From a bacterium (GTDB taxonomy: Bacteria > Myxococcota_A > Bradymonadia > Bradymonadales > Bradymonadaceae): a stretch of 64,000 bases of DNA. Below, piece after piece: positions 7,778 to 15,977 of the stretch. How positions within the stretch are numbered: the stretch's first letter is position 1; each line of letters opens with the position of its first letter. The notes beneath the pieces were generated by a model, which searched no databases, was not told the DNA's origin, and worked only from the letters and a program-made list of their open reading frames with translations. The DNA is taken from contig JAUIBR010000028.1 in assembly GCA_030427705.1 (NCBI GenBank), positions 1 to 64,000 on the forward strand, read 5' to 3'. Both the position numbers and the translations under genes were made by a program.

Positions 7778-8713
7778 ATGAAGCACTCCAAGCAATTCAT
7801 CTTTGTCGTTGCCATCGCGTTAACCAGCGGATGCGGCGATGACGAACACCGAACGCAACAAGCTACGAATCCAGATATGGGGATGGTGGGCATAACCCCC
7901 TTGGATCTCGGGGCACCCGAACCAGTTCGCTTGAAAATCAGTCCGCAGCTCGTGGAAATCCAGAGCGGAGATACACTGCAGCTCGGCGTGGAGGCTCAAG
8001 ACGAAGACGGTGGACGGGTCGCGACGACGGGCGTTCGTTGGACAGTCGCGGACGAGTCGATCGCAACAGTGACAGAAAATGGCGTGTTAATTGCGGGCTC
8101 GGTTGGCCACACGGAAGTTACGGTAGCATTGGGTGAGGTAACCGATACCATCGATGTTACCGTAAACGGCTTGCCCGTGAATCGTGTCGAACTTCGGGCA
8201 TCCAACCAGAGACTCTTCATTGGCGAGTCGACGACCATCACCTCTGAGCTGTACGACGCCAACAACATGTTGATTCTGGACCGCCGCCCAGCGCTGTATT
8301 TTAGCGACAACCCGGAAGTCGTTTCAGTGAACACGAATGGCGTCGTCACCGCAAAAAGCAAAGGGAGCGCTGCAGTACAGGTGTTTGTGGAGGACGTGAC
8401 ATCAACTCTGTCGTTTTCTGTCACGGATGAGAAGCCCCTATCTGTCGAGATTGTACCGGCAATAGATGCGCTGACTGTTGGCGATGAGATCTCGCTGACT
8501 GCAAACATCACATATGCGTACCCGCCTCCGCCTCAGCCCGGATATGTTCGATGGTTTGTGTCCGATCAACAGGTTGTTGAGTTGACGGGCTTAGATGGTG
8601 GCTCTGCCATTTATCCAACGACGATCAAAGCGGTCGCGCCGGGAACAACTCAGGTTCATGCGTATGTAACTGACGAGGTGTTTACGAGCATCTCTGTGAC
8701 AGTTGCAGACTAG
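7778..8713 (+). CDS. Lipoprotein with BIG_2-type Ig-like domains
   Basis: 311 residues. The start at 7778 gives a lipoprotein signal peptide ending in lipobox LTSGC (Cys at residue 19). After a short linker there are three or so repeats of about 85 residues with the BIG_2 pattern (LQLGVEAQDEDG, VTWTVADESIATV-like, GVLIAGSVGHTEVTV; later GVVTAKSKGSAAVQVFV and PGTTQVHAYVTD). Such folds act as surface spacer or adhesion modules. It is probably outer-membrane anchored. The gene is convergent with the copper monooxygenase gene 36 bp away. Confidence 0.82.
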   Translation: MKHSKQFIFVVAIALTSGCGDDEHRTQQATNPDMGMVGITPLDLGAPEPVRLKISPQLVEIQSGDTLQLGVEAQDEDGGRVATTGVRWTVADESIATVTENGVLIAGSVGHTEVTVALGEVTDTIDVTVNGLPVNRVELRASNQRLFIGESTTITSELYDANNMLILDRRPALYFSDNPEVVSVNTNGVVTAKSKGSAAVQVFVEDVTSTLSFSVTDEKPLSVEIVPAIDALTVGDEISLTANITYAYPPPPQPGYVRWFVSDQQVVELTGLDGGSAIYPTTIKAVAPGTTQVHAYVTDEVFTSISVTVAD

Positions 8714-8749
8714 TTTGGGCAGGGAGCGCCCGTTGATTGCAAAGATGCG

Positions 8750-10012
8750 CTAGAAAATCCCACCGCACTGCGTTGCAGCTTCGGCCGGCACGACGATCAT
8801 GAAGTCGAAGCACATTTCGTCCGACGTGTTCTGACCGCCGGTCACCATGCGGTTCGTTGGATTGTCGTAACCACAGACCATCCTGAGCTGATCGCCAGCG
8901 TTCACACGTACGGGCATTTCGTAGAAGTACTGCGCTTCGAAGTTCCAGCCGGTGAGGGTAATCAAGTTCTCGACCGAACCATCCTGACGAAGCACGTCGT
9001 GGGTGAATGTCGATCCGATTTCGTGCATGTGCGGGAAGCCGGCGATGATGTCGAAGTCCATGGTCGCGGTGCAGGTCTTGGTCGCGGTGGCGGTCGACTC
9101 GGGCGGAACCATGATCGAGAACGTGGTGGGGCTCATCATTCCGTACTCGGTTCCTATCGCATCGCCCAGGTAGAGACGTACGCCACTCGTGTCGACCGCA
9201 TCGGGCACGCCAGCACCGTTGTTGTAGTGGATCTGAAGCGTGAAGCTGTCGTTTGGACCAATCCGCATCCCGCCGTCGGGAAACTCGATCGCCCCCGTAC
9301 CGGGAGCCCATGCGTACCAGTAGGTGACATCCAGCCCAGAGCCCGTGGTGAAGGTGATGTGATGCAGGACTCGGCTGTCGTCGATGATCGGTTCGATGCG
9401 TCGGACGAAACGGTCCTCCGTGACGAGGTTCGAGAAATTGAAGTTGCGGTAGTCGTCGATGACGTTGGGGCCGATGGTCTGCGGGTCAGGCCGGATCTCA
9501 AGCGGTTCGGTTCCCGCTGGCGGCGTGTCGCCGGTGTCCCAAACGTCGCGGTTGGCCTCCAACCCGTCGCTCGGGTCGGGGTGCTCCAGACCGCATGATA
9601 CCCAACCGACGAGCGTATCGAGCTGGTTGTGCGGCAGCTGTTGCGAAAATGCCGGAGGCATCGTGCGCTCCATCAGCTCCGACAGCATCGCGTCGACTTT
9701 GCGCTCGCCCTCGGGCCCGTCGACGAGATCGGCGTAGCCGTCGACCAGGCTGTACGGCGCCCCGAAAGCCGGTTCGGCGCCATGGCACTCCGCACAATAC
9801 TGATTGAGGATCGGGGAGACGACCGTGTCGTACTGCGACTCAACCGGCACGCAATCTGGCTCAGTCGTGGACGTATCTCCGGTGGACGTATCTTGGGTGG
9901 ACATATCTTCGGTCCCGGCGTCCTCCATATCGACCAGACGTTTCGTGCCGTCGCTGTCTGAGGCGCAGGCTGCAAGCAACAGAAAGAGTGGGGTAATCAA
10001 ATATCGGGACAT
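8750..10012 (-). CDS. Lipoprotein fusing a c-type haem domain to a copper type II monooxygenase (PHM/DBH-like)
   Basis: 420 residues. Lipobox LAAC puts the mature N-terminus at Cys16, followed by an Asp/Thr/Ser linker. Residues ~55-145 contain a single haem motif C73-AE-C76-H77 with a downstream MPP (Met118) that could be the axial ligand. Residues ~185-420 match the ascorbate-dependent copper monooxygenase fold, and every copper ligand expected from peptidylglycine monooxygenase is present: HH217-218 and His262 (CuH), His328-x-His330 and Met400 in EMC (CuM). The haem module could feed electrons to copper in place of ascorbate; this is inference. The substrate is unknown. An AGG site lies upstream of the ATG. 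Confidence 0.85.
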   Translation of the reverse strand: MSRYLITPLFLLLAACASDSDGTKRLVDMEDAGTEDMSTQDTSTGDTSTTEPDCVPVESQYDTVVSPILNQYCAECHGAEPAFGAPYSLVDGYADLVDGPEGERKVDAMLSELMERTMPPAFSQQLPHNQLDTLVGWVSCGLEHPDPSDGLEANRDVWDTGDTPPAGTEPLEIRPDPQTIGPNVIDDYRNFNFSNLVTEDRFVRRIEPIIDDSRVLHHITFTTGSGLDVTYWYAWAPGTGAIEFPDGGMRIGPNDSFTLQIHYNNGAGVPDAVDTSGVRLYLGDAIGTEYGMMSPTTFSIMVPPESTATATKTCTATMDFDIIAGFPHMHEIGSTFTHDVLRQDGSVENLITLTGWNFEAQYFYEMPVRVNAGDQLRMVCGYDNPTNRMVTGGQNTSDEMCFDFMIVVPAEAATQCGGIF

Positions 10013-10030
10013 ACGCTACCTTGGCTGTGT

Positions 10031-10813
10031 CTACTCGTTCGCAGCAGACTCTACACGATCCGGTTTCGGTGGGCGAACTCGCAGTGTACCTCGGTCCGCG
10101 AGGATGTACTGGACCTGCGCGAGCTGGGCTGCGTCCAATTGAACATCCCAACTGAAACGTGGGGTAGATTTGGTGAACGTGGCTTCATCCCAATACTTGG
10201 CCAAACGTGGGCCATTCTTGGCCCCAAGCACGATGCGGTTGTTCGCACCGATTAGTTCAAGGTAACCACCGGCGGAGTGGACGGTGCTTTGCGTAAAGAG
10301 ATCCGGGTCGCGTGATAAGGGGTTCGTTGAATTCGATTGTCTTCTTTTCAAGCCACCAGTCGCGATCTTCACGGGAAACGTCACGCCTCGACTTCCCAAC
10401 CCGAGCAGCCACTTGGTGTGGATTCCGTCATCGTCGACGCTCACCTGAGCGCGAAATTTGCCCAACAACGCGGCAACCATGAATGCTAATGCGCCCAGCA
10501 AAAGGACCGCTGCGACGCCGGCGAGTGGGCGACCCAGGTCGGCTGGAGCAAGCGCGACAACGGGAATCGTTCCAAACATCGTGACCAGCAGAACGACCAG
10601 GCTCACCATGATGATTCGCCTATCTTCCCCAGCCAATACCAGCGGCCCGCTCGATTCGCCTAACTCCTGCGCATGAACTTTACGCAGGTGTTTGTCCAGA
10701 TTCTCCCCCTTCACTTCGGCAGCGCATGCTGGACAGGGGAGCATTGCCGTTGGGTGGAGTTCAGCCAACCTCCGAGCGATGGAGGTCGTGTTCATTGAGG
10801 TGGGGCCTGACAT
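10031..10813 (-). CDS. Membrane protein with N-terminal zinc-finger-like motif
   Basis: 260 residues from the ATG at 10813; starts at 10837 (TTG) and 10795 are alternatives and none has a strong ribosome site. Near the N-terminus is CPACAAEV...LDKHLRKVH, a C2H2-like zinc-binding pattern. Two or three membrane segments follow (IIMVSLVVLLVTMFGTIPVVA, LAGVAAVLLLGALAFMVAALL), then a soluble C-terminal domain with a PH-like beta pattern (GIHTKWLLGLGSRGVTFPV). Family and function not recognised. It starts 50 bp from a divergent membrane-protein gene. Confidence 0.65.
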   Translation of the reverse strand: MSGPTSMNTTSIARRLAELHPTAMLPCPACAAEVKGENLDKHLRKVHAQELGESSGPLVLAGEDRRIIMVSLVVLLVTMFGTIPVVALAPADLGRPLAGVAAVLLLGALAFMVAALLGKFRAQVSVDDDGIHTKWLLGLGSRGVTFPVKIATGGLKRRQSNSTNPLSRDPDLFTQSTVHSAGGYLELIGANNRIVLGAKNGPRLAKYWDEATFTKSTPRFSWDVQLDAAQLAQVQYILADRGTLRVRPPKPDRVESAANE

Positions 10814-10863
10814 GCGATCACGGTAGACTGTAGCCAACTCGCACGCAATTCAGCATCGACGTG

Positions 10864-11307
10864 ATGACACACAAACCGAATTTTCTCGCGACCACCCTGT
10901 ATCGACTGGGCTTGGCGACACTCGCGCTGCAGGTCTTAGGGGCGCTGGGGGCCACGTCCTTCTACGTCTATCTGGTTGCGGAATTCACGGCCGGAAGGGT
11001 GAAGCTGGGCCTGGGCGGTCTGGCGGTTGCTGGATACATACTCGCAATCTCTGTCTGTATGGGCTTTGCGTTGATTTCAGCGTTTGTGTTTTTCTTCTCG
11101 ATGAAACGAGCTCGTTTCTGGAGAATCGCCGCTCCGATTCCCGCCCTGGCCGCGACGGTGGGTTTTGGAGTTTGGCTCTTCTCTGGTGATCCAGGCGATG
11201 AGTACTGGCTCCAACATGCGTTCGCCGCAGAAGCGGGTGCGCTGGTCATCACCATCGTCGCAGCGATACTCTCGCCTCGACCGCAGCACAAAAGCGAACG
11301 GAGATAG
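10864..11307 (+). CDS. Small integral membrane protein
   Basis: 147 residues, start at ATG 10864 (a GTG immediately upstream is possible). Four hydrophobic segments are visible, for example LGLATLALQVLGALGATSFYVYLV and GLAVAGYILAISVCMGFALI. No family recognised. It is followed after 1 bp by the next gene's start codon, so the pair is co-transcribed and probably translationally coupled. Confidence 0.65.
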   Translation: MTHKPNFLATTLYRLGLATLALQVLGALGATSFYVYLVAEFTAGRVKLGLGGLAVAGYILAISVCMGFALISAFVFFFSMKRARFWRIAAPIPALAATVGFGVWLFSGDPGDEYWLQHAFAAEAGALVITIVAAILSPRPQHKSERR

Positions 11308-11308
11308 A

Positions 11309-11833
11309 ATGGGATACGGCATCACAGCTTACCGCGCGAACATGCAAAGGGTCGCTACGCGTTTTGGTATAAAAGTTTCGAAGAAGAAGAGTCCTGTCCG
11401 AAAGGCCTGTCGACCTCGAGCTGCCGCGATTGACGAGCTCTACGACGACGAACCGCCATTGTTTCTCGACATTGTGGAGGAGTTGCTGGATGGCAAAGCT
11501 GAGCACGAAGACCAAGGAGCCCGCTATTGGTATGCCTATGAGGGCTTCGTTCAAGCGCTAGGTCAACGTCTTGCAAACAATGAGTTTTATCCCGGTGATG
11601 CGGAGCCGTTTGTCTCGCACTCGGCGTTTCGGATCTACGATATCGATGCGCCTATGGATATCCCGCATCCTGACGATTTCCCGATGGTTTTGACGCTACG
11701 CAAAGACGCAATGACTGATGATGTCGTGGCCGAGGTTGTCGCCGAGATGTCCGCAGAACAGGGGCGTCAGTTCTCGTTTTGGATCAAGGAAGCGCGTCAG
11801 TACAAACAGGACTTGGTGCTGTTCTACTACTAG
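11309..11833 (+). CDS. Hypothetical protein (possibly DUF7691-like)
   Basis: 174 residues. The ATG at 11309 is chosen because GGAG lies 6-7 nt upstream inside the previous gene's stop, and MGYGITAYRANMQRV resembles the N-terminus of a family of acidic cytosolic proteins of unknown function (DUF7691-like, tentative). The C-terminal half is acidic, with FVSHSAFRIYDIDAPMDIPHPDDFP and FWIKEARQYKQDLVLFYY. No catalytic motif recognised. Confidence 0.6.
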   Translation: MGYGITAYRANMQRVATRFGIKVSKKKSPVRKACRPRAAAIDELYDDEPPLFLDIVEELLDGKAEHEDQGARYWYAYEGFVQALGQRLANNEFYPGDAEPFVSHSAFRIYDIDAPMDIPHPDDFPMVLTLRKDAMTDDVVAEVVAEMSAEQGRQFSFWIKEARQYKQDLVLFYY

Positions 11834-11851
11834 TTCTTCAAGGAAGTACGG

Positions 11852-12709
11852 TCAGTCGTCGCACCCACCTGGGTCGTAAATGCCAAGAACGCTGCGCTCA
11901 ATTGCATCTAGAGTTACGACCGCAGATGCAGGCGAGTCGCAGTTTGGCGCGATCTCGACCACCTGGATCAGGCGATACAATCTTGAGGCTCCATCGGGTG
12001 TTGTTTCAATTTTGATGCGTGGTGGGGTGAGTCCAACGACACAGGCTGAGCTGGACACCGTGTACGACGGACGACCACATCCGATATAGGAGGCGCCGAT
12101 GGCGGCTTCCAGAGCTTGGCTCTTGTCGAGTCTTTCATACGGCATTGGACGCTGAGGGACCGTGTTTGAGCTAGCGCTCTGAAGAAAGCCGGTATCTACT
12201 TCAACGTTCACCGAAATCGCGCCTGCCGAACTTAACTCAAGCCCACAAATTGTCTGTGTCTGTCTGAACGAAACAGTGTCGATCGAGTTGATACTGCTGA
12301 CGCAGTTGTCCTCACAGTCCACGGTTTTGAGATCTACGTCATAGGGATTAAACAGCTGGCTCCATCGCTCGGCGAAATCACCGGCGAGTTTGTGCGCATT
12401 TGCCGCGGACCAAGCATCGCTTACCGGCAGTTGAGTGAAACGAGGTCTGAGTAAGATTTTACCTGTGACCGCCCCGGTGTTGCGTTCTACAACCGGGTCC
12501 CACTCACTCGAGTTCGAATACTCCGCCTCGAATGCTGCCGCTGCTTCATCAAATGCGGCAAACTCGTCTGTGGTTGGGGAATAACGCGCCGGATATGTCG
12601 GAGATTGCTCGCCCATCGACAAACACTCCGCTACATCGTCGCTGGAGTCATCAGCACCACAGCTAGCGGCCAAAACGGCGGCGAAAAAAACCGATTTGAA
12701 TCTACGCAT
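11852..12709 (-). CDS. Lipoprotein of unknown function
   Basis: 285 residues with a lipoprotein signal peptide (MRRFKSVFFAAVLAASC, Cys17), an acidic linker and a beta-rich body containing seven or more Cys, several in CEDNC- and CGRPSYTVSSSAC-like pairs suggesting disulfides. No family recognised. It is convergent with the upstream hypothetical gene (19 bp apart). Likely located at the outer membrane or periplasm. Confidence 0.65.
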   Translation of the reverse strand: MRRFKSVFFAAVLAASCGADDSSDDVAECLSMGEQSPTYPARYSPTTDEFAAFDEAAAAFEAEYSNSSEWDPVVERNTGAVTGKILLRPRFTQLPVSDAWSAANAHKLAGDFAERWSQLFNPYDVDLKTVDCEDNCVSSINSIDTVSFRQTQTICGLELSSAGAISVNVEVDTGFLQSASSNTVPQRPMPYERLDKSQALEAAIGASYIGCGRPSYTVSSSACVVGLTPPRIKIETTPDGASRLYRLIQVVEIAPNCDSPASAVVTLDAIERSVLGIYDPGGCDD

Positions 12710-12894
12710 TTCCTCTCCCGAATGAGTTTCTTGGGATGATCGAAACGTAACAAATAACTTGTCGTACTACCAATCCTTGACGATTTAAGCCGCGCCATCA
12801 CAACGCGAACGTTCAGGCGCCAGCCATGGTCTGATGCAGGATTGAATAGAATTCAGAAAGCGTAGGTTTCCAGTAAGTCTTTACGGAGATGTTG

Positions 12895-13239
12895 ATGGAG
12901 CCCACCAAAGAATCACAAACACCACACTGGTTCGCCACGATCTGGGCCGGTATCGGCAGCGCGATGGCGGCATTCGTTGTCGCTGGTGTGCTCTGGATGG
13001 CCAACCCGGGTACCTATGAAAGCTACGGAGCGCTCCGAGCGTTGAAGTTCGTCGTTTGGCCGCTAGAGGTTTGGCCCTCGGCGATCTTTGGTTTTGTATT
13101 CGGTGGTTTGACCTGGTTCGTCTTGAAGAAGGAGTTCAGCCCTACTGCAGCCAGGATTTGGCTTTGGACCACTTGGACTGTTGGCGCCCTGCCGCTTGCA
13201 GGATTCCTGCTCCTAATCATGTCAGTTCTATTCAACTAG
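12895..13239 (+). CDS. Small membrane protein
   Basis: 114 residues. ATG 12895 has GGAG at a 6-nt spacing, which decides it over ATG 12889. Three hydrophobic segments (ATIWAGIGSAMAAFVVAGVLWM, WPSAIFGFVFGGLTWFVL, TWTVGALPLAGFLLLIMSVL). Family not recognised. Stand-alone on the plus strand. Confidence 0.6.
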   Translation: MEPTKESQTPHWFATIWAGIGSAMAAFVVAGVLWMANPGTYESYGALRALKFVVWPLEVWPSAIFGFVFGGLTWFVLKKEFSPTAARIWLWTTWTVGALPLAGFLLLIMSVLFN

Positions 13240-13367
13240 GACCTGCGCTCGCAGGGCTATCCTATGTCCATGCAAAAATGCATGGGGAGAGTGCATAAAC
13301 AGGTAATTGAGAAACGCATTCGCATGACTAGAGTCGGAGTCAGAAGAAACGACCCAAGAGGCTCATC

Positions 13368-14165
13368 ATGCGATTCGCATTTATCACCGTACTCCTCGCG
13401 CTCCTCACATTCCCTACCCTCACCTTCGCGCATGGCGAAAGCGCAGAGGGACCGCAACTTCACGTCGGTGATGCATACGACAGTTGCTACTTCGACCTTC
13501 ACCCGGAGTTGACCCAAGGGCAGCTGCAAGAGTTCACCCGCGAAGCCGCGGGCATTGCGCGATTTCACCAACTCGATTCCGCGCGCACCCTTGGTCGACT
13601 GAACTTCGACATCGCACTCTCCATGTCTTGGACGCCAATCGACGACTCGAAGGGAGCGTGGAACAACATGTTCAGCCACCCAGACGACGAACATTGGCTG
13701 GGCGAGGTTCAATCGGTGCCGCGGCTTCAAGCGCGAATCGGTGCAACAGACTGGCTTGACTTTGGCATCTGGGGATCGGCCGACCCAAACTCCAATTACG
13801 GCTTCGTGGGCGTTGAGTCGAAAGTCGCATTGCTACGACAAATGGAGGGTTGGCCGGTCGACTTCGCATTGCGACCTCATGCCACAACGCTGATTGGACC
13901 CAGTGAACTTCGATTCTGGACCGCCAGTACTGATGCATCGGTAAGCCGCACCTTCTTCGGTACGCTCGCGCCATACGTGGGTGTTGGGGGTTCGATGTCA
14001 GTGGCAACCGAAACTTCAGACGACGTTGACCTTGATACCGCCGTTGCATTCGCCCCCGTTGCGGTCGCCGGCTTGGCGGTAAACTGGAAGTTCTTCAGTG
14101 CCGGTGTTGAAGCCGAGTGGTCTGAGGTGACCACATATTCAGTCCGTGTCGGAGGCCGCTTCTAG
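13368..14165 (+). CDS. Predicted outer-membrane beta-barrel or exported protein
   Basis: 265 residues with a cleavable signal peptide (MRFAFITVLLALLTFPTLTFA, then HGESAEG). The body alternates hydrophobic and polar residues and ends in aromatic VRVGGRF, the C-terminal Phe signature recognised by BAM in outer-membrane proteins. No enzyme motif seen; function unknown. It is followed 78 bp downstream by a lipoprotein hydrolase gene on the same strand. Confidence 0.6.
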   Translation: MRFAFITVLLALLTFPTLTFAHGESAEGPQLHVGDAYDSCYFDLHPELTQGQLQEFTREAAGIARFHQLDSARTLGRLNFDIALSMSWTPIDDSKGAWNNMFSHPDDEHWLGEVQSVPRLQARIGATDWLDFGIWGSADPNSNYGFVGVESKVALLRQMEGWPVDFALRPHATTLIGPSELRFWTASTDASVSRTFFGTLAPYVGVGGSMSVATETSDDVDLDTAVAFAPVAVAGLAVNWKFFSAGVEAEWSEVTTYSVRVGGRF

Positions 14166-14243
14166 TGACTATCGCATTTCGAATCGAAAGCGCGTCCTCG
14201 GCATCCTCCTTCCGTGAGAACCCTGACCGATTGGAGCTCCTCA

Positions 14244-15305
14244 ATGAATCGAATTGTCTTACTTACTGCCTTCGCTCTTTTGACCGCATGTGGCGGGACA
14301 CCTGCCGTCCAAGACGACGTGCCTATAGTGGCGGCGACGGACCCGCCAGCAACCGCGGAGAGCAAGCCCTATGTTGGTAGGTTTGATGCTCGGCTGACAC
14401 AGTTTGACTACCCGTATGAGGTGAAGGTCCGGACGTTCGAGGCTCAGAAACAGAGCCTTGAAATGGCGTATATGGACGTTGCGCCAACCGGCGAGCCAAA
14501 CGGAAAGACGGTCGTATTGCTGCACGGCAAAAACTTCTCTGGAGCTTACTGGGAGCGGACGATCGCCGCGTTGACCAAGGCCGGTTATCGGGTTATCGCG
14601 CCCGACCAGATTGGCTTTGGCAAGTCTTCCAAGCCAGCCAATTTTCAGTTCACCTTCCACGCGCTCGCGACACATACCCACGACCTTCTGCAAGACCTTG
14701 GCGTCACGCAAGCAACCATCGTCGGTCACTCAATGGGCGGCATGCTCGCCACTCGGTTTGCCCTCATGTTCCCGAATATTGCGACGAAGCTGGTGTTGGT
14801 TAACCCGATTGGTCTGGAGGATTGGCAGCAGTTTGTTGGCTACCAACCCATCGACCATTGGCACGCACAGGAGCTCAAAAAGACGCCCGATGGCGTGAAA
14901 GCGTACATGACCAAAGCCTACTTTGACGGTCAGTGGAAAAACGAATACGCCCCCCTTGTAGAGCTGCAGGCAGGCTGGAGCGAATCGCCCGATTACCCGC
15001 AGATTGCCTGGAACTCCGCGCTTCACTACGACATGATTTACACCCAACCTGTGGTGCAAGACTTCCCGCGCGTCACACAACCCACCCTGCTGATCATTGG
15101 TGACCGAGACCGCACTGCGCTTGGACGAGGTGGCGCTCCACCTGAGATTGCCGCAAAGATGGGGCTGTATGACCAATTGGGTAAGAAGACAGCGGAAGCC
15201 ATCCCGAATGCGAAACTCGTGGAACTCAAGGGTATTGGCCACATTCCGCAGTTTGAATCCTATGACGCCTATATCGAAGCACTAACGAAGTTTCTGGCGG
15301 ACTAG
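14244..15305 (+). CDS. Lipoprotein alpha/beta hydrolase
   Basis: 353 residues. ATG 14244 has GGAG 9 nt upstream and starts a lipoprotein signal (lipobox LTAC, Cys15). The alpha/beta hydrolase fold is clear: oxyanion strand [11 protein letters not shown], nucleophile elbow GHSMGG (near residue 163), catalytic Asp candidate in IIGDRDRTA and His in GIGHIPQFE near residue 334. Such enzymes cleave esters, amides or epoxides; the substrate cannot be told. Lipid anchoring suggests action on the periplasmic side of a membrane. Confidence 0.87.
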   Translation: MNRIVLLTAFALLTACGGTPAVQDDVPIVAATDPPATAESKPYVGRFDARLTQFDYPYEVKVRTFEAQKQSLEMAYMDVAPTGEPNGKTVVLLHGKNFSGAYWERTIAALTKAGYRVIAPDQIGFGKSSKPANFQFTFHALATHTHDLLQDLGVTQATIVGHSMGGMLATRFALMFPNIATKLVLVNPIGLEDWQQFVGYQPIDHWHAQELKKTPDGVKAYMTKAYFDGQWKNEYAPLVELQAGWSESPDYPQIAWNSALHYDMIYTQPVVQDFPRVTQPTLLIIGDRDRTALGRGGAPPEIAAKMGLYDQLGKKTAEAIPNAKLVELKGIGHIPQFESYDAYIEALTKFLAD

Positions 15306-15362
15306 TTTCCGGAACGATCGAGATTCTGCGATAGTGCAGAAGCTCAACACTGCGGGGCCCAC

Positions 15363-15899
15363 GTGTCAGACTCAATGGTACAAGTCGCAACGTTCGATGA
15401 TTCGTTGCGAGCGCATTTCACACGAACATTGCTGGAAGATGCCGCGATCACGGTCGAAGTCCGCGATGAATTCTTGGTTCAGGCAGATCCACTGCTGTCC
15501 AACGCGGTTGGAGGGATCAAGATCTTCGTGCCCGAATCACAAGCGCATCGAGCGATGGAGATCTTGGCGGACGAGCGTGACGGCTCGCTTGAGGGCGAGA
15601 TGCCTGAGTCCGTCTCAGGCCTTCGCTGCCCCAAATGCGGCGACCGAAAGATGAAGTTTGGTCGGCTGTTTCACGTTTGGGTGGCAATCGTGGTCTTCTT
15701 GATGGTGCTGCCGTTTGTCGTGTCTGGCGAAGGCGCGCTAGGCCCCTATCGCATGGGTATGGTCACCGCAGCCTTCGCTGTTGCGTTCATTGGAATCTGG
15801 GTGGCTATCTTTCGTAAGTTCCCGCTCCAGTGTCCAAAATGCGGTTTCACCGGAATGCGCAAGGCGTTTGAGCCTGGAATGGAAGCGTTAGACGACTAA
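15363..15899 (+). CDS. DUF2007-like protein with zinc ribbons and two membrane segments
   Basis: 178 residues from GTG 15363 (ATG 15375 is an alternative). The first ~70 residues fit the DUF2007 putative signal-transduction fold (VATFDDSLRAHFTRTLLEDAAI, VFVPESQAHRAMEIL-like). Then CPKCGDRKM and, after two hydrophobic segments (HVWVAIVVFLMVLPFVV, MVTAAFAVAFIGIWVAIF), QCPKCGFTGMR: two CxxC pairs that may form one zinc ribbon on the same side of the membrane. Function unknown. Confidence 0.7.
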   Translation: MSDSMVQVATFDDSLRAHFTRTLLEDAAITVEVRDEFLVQADPLLSNAVGGIKIFVPESQAHRAMEILADERDGSLEGEMPESVSGLRCPKCGDRKMKFGRLFHVWVAIVVFLMVLPFVVSGEGALGPYRMGMVTAAFAVAFIGIWVAIFRKFPLQCPKCGFTGMRKAFEPGMEALDD

Positions 15900-15977
15900 C
15901 CTCTGTCGGTCGCTGGAAATCGTCGTCAGCTTGTGGAATGATGCGCGCCTAACCACAAGAAATTACGAGAGATTTCT

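Noticed and set aside
12710-12894. Possible RNA gene in the 185-bp gap
   Set aside because: No tRNA-like, hairpin-rich or conserved motif seen.
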